Below are positions 57,161 to 64,000 of a stretch of DNA of 64,000 nucleotides, in pieces. The translations under genes and the position numbers were made by a program. Origin of the DNA: Plasmodium coatneyi (taxonomy: Eukaryota; Apicomplexa; Aconoidasida; Haemosporida; Plasmodiidae). The notes below the pieces were generated by a model. It had not been told where the DNA came from and ran no database searches. It worked only from the letters and a program-made list of their open reading frames with translations. Position 1 is the stretch's first letter. Each line of letters opens with the position of its first letter. The stretch covers positions 1,364,001-1,428,000 of the forward strand of contig NC_033562.1 of NCBI RefSeq assembly GCF_001680005.1, given 5' to 3'.

Positions 57161-57256
57161 AACGGGCCGGTGGGTAGAAACAACACACACATATATATTT
57201 ATATGTACCAAATATGTGCTTGATCGTTTCCTATTTTTAAAGGGCCAGTAGATGAC

Positions 57257-60200
57257 CTACTTGAGTAAGTCCTTCAATAAATCCAAGTCGAATATGTCTT
57301 CACCGTCGAGGAACTCCTCACTTTTTGTAAAAATTTGAAAAATTCTTTGGAACTCATTTTGGTCCATGCTTTCTCCGTGATTTTCTAGCATCTCGAAAAA
57401 ATCACTACAAGAAATTTTTTTCTTTTTATTGCTATCTTTGTAATAGTTTCCTATGTTTTGTATTACTTGGTCCAAATTTGTTTCTTCCTCCGTGGCGAAA
57501 TTGAAGTAGGTATAAATAAACGCATTAATGTTGAAGTATATATGTTCGCAGTCCTTTGTGATATCCCCCTCGAGGGGGTTGTCCGTACCACTTGGATTTG
57601 CTTGGCTCAGGTTATCTTCCTCATTTTCGTTCCTTCTTTTTTGTTGACTGGAATTGATGTCTGTGCAACTTTCGCTGAGGAGCTCTTTGTCGGAATGTGC
57701 CTGGGTATCTGCGAGGGGGGAGTCGGGCCGGTGATGAGGTGTTCACACGGGGGGTGCACCTTTCGTTCAGGCAGTTTTTGGTACACGCGTGCGATATATG
57801 GACTGCCACACCATATACATTGCTACGCGATATTCACTGCTGCGCCGTGGGACGGTGCTTACCCGTGCCCCCCGGAGGCCGCACGAAGAAGACGTTTTGC
57901 AGGAGGAGGTCGTCGTCAGACTTATAATTCACCAGCGTGACACCGTCAGCCATGGAAAGGGATTCGCCGACGGGAGCCCCGCCCTGCATCAGCAGTGGAA
58001 GCACGTACTTATAGTAAAAGTGATACTCCTGTATTATGTTCTGTATTTCAAATTTGGATAGGAACACATTGATAGAGGCGAAGATGTATTCAATAGACAG
58101 AATGTTCAGCAATTTCTTGATATCATGCTTTTCCTTCTTTTGTTGAAATTTTTTCTTTTGAATTTCACAGTAGTAAAAGGAGTCCATAATTTGTTTGTAC
58201 ATGTTGCTGGTTTTTCCTCCAATTTGTTCGATAAAATTTTGCAGAGTGTTGCTCTGCACCTCTATGTTTTTTTTTAACACGTTAGCGTTAATATGGTAGT
58301 AGAAGATTTTGTTGTTACTCAGTATGAAAATGTTTTGATTTTTCGAAATGACATTTTGTATGGTCCCACTGGAGACGATTACCCCGATGTAACGGAAGCA
58401 GTTTGCGTCTATCGGGGTTTGCGTGAACACGATCATTTTTTCGTTCAGCACAAAGAGGAAGATGTTGTTTTTTTCCAGGTTGTGTTTAGCTGGTTCGGTT
58501 GATTTGTTCTTTCCGTGAGGGGTGTCATGGATGGGAGTAGCGTCTTCCCCATAATCCGTAAGGGGCAGAAACTTTTTCACGTTTTTCTCCCTAAACGGGA
58601 GGTGCACCGTTTTTACGATTTTTTTGGTCTCCAAGTCGAAGAAGCGTATTTTGGAGGCTTCATTGCAGATGCATAATATTTGTCTATCGTAAAAGTACAG
58701 ATTTTGCGAAAGGCACGTTGGGGCGTAAATCTGTTCTACAGGTAAATACGATATGGTGACATTATTTTCGGAAAAGTTGTAATGATAGAAGATAATGTAC
58801 CTGTTGTCCGTTATGCCTACAATGATGTAATAATTTTTTTTGTGAATTTGTTTGACGATTTTCAAATCGGTGAATGTGATATTATTATTGTTAACAATTC
58901 TGTAGGCAAACTTCCAGTCGAAGGGATTAGCACAATTCTCATTTTTATAAATGATCATATTAGCATTTCGGGAGGAAGAAATGAGGATTCTATCATCCTC
59001 ACTGAAGTACAGGTACGTCACTTGGTATTTCATATCTCTGCTCGAGAAAAATATTTCCAGGTTATCGGCTTTGATCAACTGAATGAATCCGCACTTGCAT
59101 CCCACGCAGAGTATACTTCCACTGTTGCTGAAAAGCATAGATACGATTTCTTTGGATGTCAAGCATATTGAGTGTAGTTTTTCATTTTTGTCAAAGTCGA
59201 AGATTTCGATTAGCCCGTTCTCATTCCCAATGTATATGACGTTTTTTTGGCTAGTTGGGTTGGTGCATATGCAGGTGATGCAGGAGCTGTCAAAGTGAAG
59301 CAGCACTTTATTCTCTGTCTGTGATTTCTGCTCCAGTGAATTGTTAGCACCATTTGGTGTGGTGACTTTCCCCTGGGTGTGTTTTTCGCCTGTTCCCAGT
59401 TGTGCACCGTGGATGTCATTAAAACTGGAGGGGTATATTTGCTTAATAACGTTTTTTTCAGTGAATATGATGAAGGAGTTCCATGCAAAGAAGTCCTCCT
59501 CAAAATTAGACAGCTCAAAGGATATGGATTTAATTTGCCCCACATGGATATTCTCAAACCATGCATAACATTTAAGGTCTTTATCAAACACCTGGACGCT
59601 TCCATCACTGAGTCCTAAAATAACAAAATTTCCATAACTCTGTACAATATTTATTGGAATGTCTTTTCTTATTTCTAGGTACTTTTGATATTCCCTCTGT
59701 TTAACAGTCTGTTTTGTTTTACTCAAAAAAATGGAACTGTAGTCCCAGACAATGAGGTAACCATTTGTTGTGCCTGTTAGGAGCATTGTGGAATTATCCA
59801 CAAATGACGTCTCCGTAAAAATGAAGCGCTCATTTATTATGTTACTTTTGTATAAGGAAGGACTATAATGGGTAATGGTTCTATGTTTCTTGACAAAATT
59901 GTAAATATATAACTTGGATTTGCTGTTGGAGATTATTTCGTACTTTTTATTGAATCGAATTTTCTCCTGACTCTGCTTTCCGTATATTTTGTCTCTACAC
60001 ACAATGTTGTCTTCCCCTCCATTCGTGTCGAAAATGACGACTTCTTGGTAAAAAACGGCACTCGTATTGTTTCTCAGGGTGTTGTTATGCTGGATTGATT
60101 CCCCCTGTGTGTTTCTTTCACTACCCTTAGTGTAGAGTTGCTTCTCCGTCAGTGCACATATGTACCTGTTGTCAAAACTTATGTCCACGCACTCGTATCC

Positions 60201-60686
60201 TACGTTCCCTGCTTGGGTGATGTCACCGTGTCTATTACTCACTCCTTCCTGGGTTCCCGCATTGGGGCTGTTAACATCACTTGGACTATTTTTCCTTTGG
60301 AATGCCTCCCCATCGGTGCCCTTTTTGGGCTCATGAGAACTGTGAAAAAAAAACTTCTTCACAGGAACTAAGCAGTTCTGGTTTAGCCTCCACAAAATGA
60401 TGAAAGAGTCCTTTCCCTTATCGCAAGAAACGATAAATTCATTGTTACAACTTTTTATCAATTTTGAAATTTTGTTAACATGTCCCCTAAAGAGGAGCTG
60501 CTTCTTTTCATCCACTATGACGATATTGTTATCCGAGCTGTAGACAATGAGGGGATCTCCATATTCACCGGTCGTGTCTCCTTCCTGTTGTGGCTTCCTT
60601 ATCACGTGCACACTGCTAAGCGATTCGTTAATTCCGTAGCAGAACTTTAACGTTACTGGTTCGTCCAACGTGTGTTCGCTCTGCAT
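57257..60686 (-). CDS. WD40 protein resembling CFAP251/WDR66, axonemal radial-spoke-associated, two exons
   Basis: Exons 57863-60686 and 57257-57708 join across a 154-base GT-AG intron, giving 1,091 residues. Residues about 10-750 hold many divergent WD-type repeats, for example LLTGTTNGYLIVWDYSS, VILGLSDGSVQVFDKD, IYIGNENGLIEIFDFD and CVGCKCGFIQLIKAD. The C-terminal part is EF-hand-like and helical. NMYKQIMDSFYYCEIQKKKF and LSIEYIFASINVFLSKFEIQ align by eye with the post-propeller part of human WDR66. The second exon adds LDQVIQNIGNYYKDSNKKKK, then SCSDFFEMLENHGESMDQNE, matching its EF-hand-like end. CFAP251 belongs to the calmodulin- and spoke-associated complex at the base of radial spoke 3. 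In Plasmodium the only axoneme is in the male gamete, so expression there is expected. Another axonemal WD40 protein is the alternative. Confidence 0.82.
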
Positions 60687-62292
60687 GGTTCTCTCTTTTG
60701 TTCGTTTGGGGGCACGTTGCTGATGATTTTATGCGTCACTTTTTTTAGACTGTTTTTTTGCCACATTCACCCCTGTGGAAATCGCGACGAGCATAGTTGT
60801 GCCTGCGTCGGACTACCACTCAGTTTGCAGGTCCATACACCGTAAATCCGAATATGTGGCTTTACATTTGTAAAGAGAGAGTAACAGAAGACAGAATAGG
60901 GAAGACTCCCCAAAAAAACAAAATGCACTTTTTTTACGATTACAAATATGTCTCTTCAGAGTTGTGCATAAGTAGTAGGCTCTTCATCCAGTGCGATAAT
61001 ATCAAATTAAGATTGACCAGAGAGCAGGACAAATTGGCACAGCGCAGGAGGTGCAGCAATGCACGTATGTCTACATATGCCTACATATGCGTATAACTAT
61101 GCATTTGAAAACGTGTGTATGCCTCATTTTAGTAGCGAATCGAAGCAAGCAAAATATAGTCGCTCTTAGGGGGGGAAGTTGGAGAAGCCTTTTTCATACA
61201 TTTAAGAAATGGAGAAAAGAAGAAAAAAACGGAGCATCTTTTAAGACTCTCTCTAAACTGCAATTTTTTTTTTTTTTGTCTATATATATGGCGAAAAATA
61301 ACTCCACCGCAATATGCGCAATTGATGTTTTTTTTTTTTTTTTTTTTTTTTCTCCATTTTGGAAAGGGCGCGATATTAAGGTAGTACAAATATAAGGGGG
61401 AATGAAAGAAGAAAATGGCTCATGAAACTTCTAAGCAGTTCGGATGGTAGACCTACCTATGCGTGAATAATTTTTCTGCACATGTATGTATTTTGAATTA
61501 CCGGCAGATGCAGACCGCTGCACCGTTTCGCTGTGATTATCTGTTAGGGGGACGTTTCCTAAATGCGTTGCGTTTATATTGGTAGACGAACCTTTTAACT
61601 TTTACTCTTACAGGGAAGGGGGTGTAAAGGGCCGCGTCTCTTCCTTCTGTTCCACTGCAACGGTTCTTCCCCTCTGGGCTGCGCAATTTCACGATTACCC
61701 TTTCTTTCAAATAAAAAAGTATATCGCTTTTTTTCCTTTAATTAGGGAGACTTCTCCCACACAGTGAAGTGTTGACTTGGAAACGTTTTTTACGCGTGAG
61801 AAAGTTTTTTTCAAAATTGTACTTTTAAATATGAACACATTTTAAACAAAAATTAAAAGAAAACTAAAGACGTGTTAGTGACGTGCAGGAGTAGGAAAAC
61901 GTCGTTTCGACATAGAAACAATGAGGTAACTGTGCAGAAGGAGAGACGTTACTGCTGAGGTGTGAATGCAAACGTGGTTTTCCCATGTTTGCAATTAACA
62001 TATATTGTGTGCAGAATACAAGGTAGACAGACGCACATTTAATGGTTGCCCTTGGCTACACACCTGTGTGGTGGTTATATCAAAGAGATAAACGGAAAGG
62101 AGTGGACGAAGGGTACAAGGAGCACCATTTAACACACGTTTGTTGGAAACATTTTACAGGTGAAGAAGCAAAAGGGATGGAAATAAACACATAAAAAGGG
62201 GGGTTAATTTTAGCATGTATTGGGGGAATCCACTTAGGAGTACTACATGTACGCCCAAATAAGTGAAGCTCCAAAATTACCGAGAGGATGCG
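60687..62292. other. Intergenic region between the CFAP251-like and 237-residue membrane genes
   Basis: About 1.6 kb. A possible plus-strand two-exon gene at 60923-61395 is listed separately. T runs of 15-20 bases lie near 61265 and 61328. The rest shows no gene and should hold the promoter of the CFAP251-like gene and the 3' end of the membrane-protein gene. Confidence 0.5.
60923..61395 (+). CDS. Possible small two-exon gene, unknown function
   Basis: An ATG at 60923 sits in an excellent context (CAAAAAAACAAAATG). The frame encodes HFFYDYKYVSSELCISSRLF, then LRLTREQDKLAQRRRCSNA, up to a good donor (GTATGT) at 61065. An acceptor ending TTTTAG at 61132 restores phase and continues LANRSKQNIVALRGGSWRSL, then FHTFKKWRKEEKNG. 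The end runs into Phe-rich residues coded by T runs before a stop at 61395, so a further intron or different end is likely. The intron is only 68 bases. I do not recognise the protein. If real, it would share a promoter of about 240 bases with the CFAP251-like gene. Confidence 0.27.
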
Positions 62293-63006
62293 CTAATTTT
62301 TCTCCAAAAAGTCTGATATTCGGTAGGGCTGTCCAATGAAGGGAATGAATTCACTCTGCGTGGTAGGCGAGGTTTTATTATTCTCTTCATGGAAGGTACC
62401 ATAATGGTATTTGCTTATCAATAAATCATTCTGGTTATAATTTAACGTGTACTTGTAGAGCTGCCAACTGATATATGAGCCAATAAAATATAGGAAAATG
62501 CCAACTAGGATAATGAATAGTTCTAAGTAAATTTTCCATGCATATGTTTTTTTCTGGACTGGTAATAATTTAAAGAAGTTTTTAATATACTCATGTTTCT
62601 TGTGCACATTTTGAGTAGAGACATCCGTTTTTTTCTCTTCAAACATGTAGTGTAACGCAGTGGAGAAGAATTCCAAAAAGATGTTATCGACGTTGATTAT
62701 CTTCCAGTAGTGCTGTGGGTCTAACCACTTAAACCGGTTCTTGCCTATACACTTGAAGAGTAGCCATATGGAGTCAGTAATCCCGCATATCATATTTACA
62801 ACTGTGAAGCAGAAGTACTTAAACGATAAGTAGGAGCAGAAGCAGTCGACCCCAATGACTACTACCAACAAATGGGATATAAACAGGAAGGGGCGGGGCG
62901 TAAGTAACTGCAGCCCGGCTAAGAGCACGTGTAAAAGTATGCATACTCTATATTTCCTTATGCATTTTTTCACATCAAATTTGTGCTTATTTCCTAGGTC
63001 ATACAT
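62293..63006 (-). CDS. Multi-pass membrane protein, 237 residues, unknown function
   Basis: A single-exon gene with an ATG at 63006 after an AT-rich leader. Four likely membrane segments are visible: about residues 20-40 (RVCILLHVLLAGLQLL), 41-60 (FLFISHLLVVVIGVDCF), 62-90 (YFCFTVVNMICGITDSIWLL) and 160-185 (YLELFIILVGIFLYFIGSYI). A hydrophilic loop with KKTDVSTQNVHKKHEYIKN separates the third and fourth. The C-terminal 50 residues are polar and Asn/Ser/Thr-rich. I do not recognise a family; the paired hairpins near the N terminus recall ER or Golgi membrane proteins, but that is only impression. Composition and uninterrupted frame support a real gene. Confidence 0.75.
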   Translation of the reverse strand: MYDLGNKHKFDVKKCIRKYRVCILLHVLLAGLQLLTPRPFLFISHLLVVVIGVDCFCSYLSFKYFCFTVVNMICGITDSIWLLFKCIGKNRFKWLDPQHYWKIINVDNIFLEFFSTALHYMFEEKKTDVSTQNVHKKHEYIKNFFKLLPVQKKTYAWKIYLELFIILVGIFLYFIGSYISWQLYKYTLNYNQNDLLISKYHYGTFHEENNKTSPTTQSEFIPFIGQPYRISDFLEKN

Positions 63007-64000
63007 TATAATATTTTCTGTTGTGAAAAGTCAAAGGTTTGTGAGGGGGACGGGACGTCGGAAGGGGCACCGCGGAATAAATGGATTGACGAGGGTGGAC
63101 TGTGCGGTATGGTGGTATGGTCTGCTGTACTATTCTGGGTTGCACATGTGTGTATGCTTGTGCACGAGTGTATTTTTTTTCCACCTATGGTGAGTTTCCC
63201 CTTTTTTTACGCTAAGGCACATGGAATGCAAAACGGCTACTCGCAAAAAGGCATAAGGGTCTTCTTATTTTATATGATAACTACGTAGCAGATATATAAA
63301 ACAAAAAGATTTGCGCTTAACTAAAGGGGTTGTTCTCTCGTCGAGCGCGTGCATACAGCATGGACCTACTCAGGCATTCTTGGTGTGTAAAAAAAAAAAA
63401 AAATAATGCGAACGGGAATTAGCATGCGTTAAAAATTCGTGCTGCCAATCTGATGATCGTAAAAATGGACGAAAAAATACATGCATAAGTGTATGTGTAT
63501 ACATATACGTATGCTCATACTATCTGAAGCAGGCTAATTATTTAATTAATTAATTCAGCCTAAAGCGAATTCAAAGAAAATTAAAACGGATGTATGGACA
63601 TGCGTATGCATATGCATTACAAGATTAACGCTTCTTTTTTTTAATGAGAAAAATGGTGCAAAGCATGCGTAAAAAAAAAAAAAAAAGGTGCGTCCACCTT
63701 ATTGCAAAATGCGCAAATGCGCGAATACGCAAAATTAGCGCAAATAAAATTGTAAGAGAAGGAAACAAGAAAGAGGGAACTAATAAAAGATAAACACAAA
63801 TAGCGGCATTAACAAAATTAAGGGCATTTTCTCCCGCACGGGGAATGTTAATTAGCAAAATGGAGATAAGGACAAGTGCTGTGCGCGGAACATGTGTAAC
63901 ATGTGTAACATGGGAGTAGTTTTTAAAAGCACACAAAAATGGGTAAGCGCAGTTTGATAGCCCTGAGAGAGAACATATGGAGGGCGCTTTTTTTTTTTTT
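63007..64000. other. Right-hand intergenic end of the window
   Basis: About 1 kb upstream of the 237-residue membrane protein. It is AT-rich, with GCATGC hexamers near 63423 and 63663, a TTAATTAATTAATTAA-type run near 63540-63556, and A or T runs. No gene is supported, though a gene could begin just beyond the window edge. Confidence 0.55.

Noticed and set aside
1..64000. tRNA, rRNA, telomeric or subtelomeric gene families, centromere, transposon
   Set aside because: I looked for B-box-like GGTTCGA blocks, telomere heptamers, an extended near-pure AT block and transposase frames, and found none that hold up by eye; a covariance-model search would be decisive for RNA genes.

Overview
The window is nuclear DNA from a malaria parasite (Plasmodium), most likely of the vivax/knowlesi/cynomolgi/coatneyi group. 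The reasons are: coding DNA that is only moderately AT-rich, intergenic DNA that is much more AT-rich and full of poly(dA:dT) runs of 20 to 39 bases, short GT-AG introns, A-rich start contexts, and conserved domains interrupted by long Asn/Lys/Glu/Ser-rich inserts. The species call is inference. The gene order arginase to ATG3 is what I would expect of a block syntenic with P. falciparum chromosome 9, but I could not run that comparison.

Layout, left to right. 1-5801: long non-coding upstream region. 5802-8102 (+): protein with three CCCH zinc fingers. 9846-11102 (-): arginase. 14249-16579 (+): dynein light intermediate chain. 17117-18532 (-): Maf-like nucleotide pyrophosphatase with a long N-terminal extension. 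20305-21936 (+): unrecognised 543-residue protein. 22858-24529 (-): seven-exon ESCRT-III subunit CHMP1/VPS46. 25660-30860 (+): two-exon RNB-family exoribonuclease. 32217-39203 (-): giant endonuclease/exonuclease/phosphatase (EEP) fold protein resembling neutral sphingomyelinase. 43031-46069 (+): coatomer beta' subunit. 47041-51271 (-): three-exon protein with a TFIIS-N-like domain and a PP1-docking motif, resembling PNUTS. 54698-57160 (+): twelve-exon ATG3. 57257-60686 (-): two-exon WD40 protein resembling the radial-spoke-associated protein CFAP251/WDR66. 62293-63006 (-): small multi-pass membrane protein. Three weaker small-gene candidates lie near 25111-25182, 53801-54238 and 60923-61395.

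There is no operon logic; the genes are independent eukaryotic units on both strands. Themes are membrane traffic and organelle upkeep (COPI, ESCRT-III, ATG3, a possible sphingomyelinase), microtubule motors and the male-gamete axoneme (dynein LIC, CFAP251-like), and RNA or transcription control (CCCH protein, RNB nuclease, PNUTS-like protein). No mobile element, CRISPR array, tRNA, rRNA, telomere repeat or centromere was seen.

I see no wholly new system. The points most worth a second look are: the PNUTS-like protein; the CFAP251-like protein, whose C-terminal half is recovered only by adding the second exon; the EEP catalytic domain split by an insert of about 1,090 residues; and an 11-bp tandem array that puts nine upstream ATGs just before ATG3, possibly inside a leader intron.
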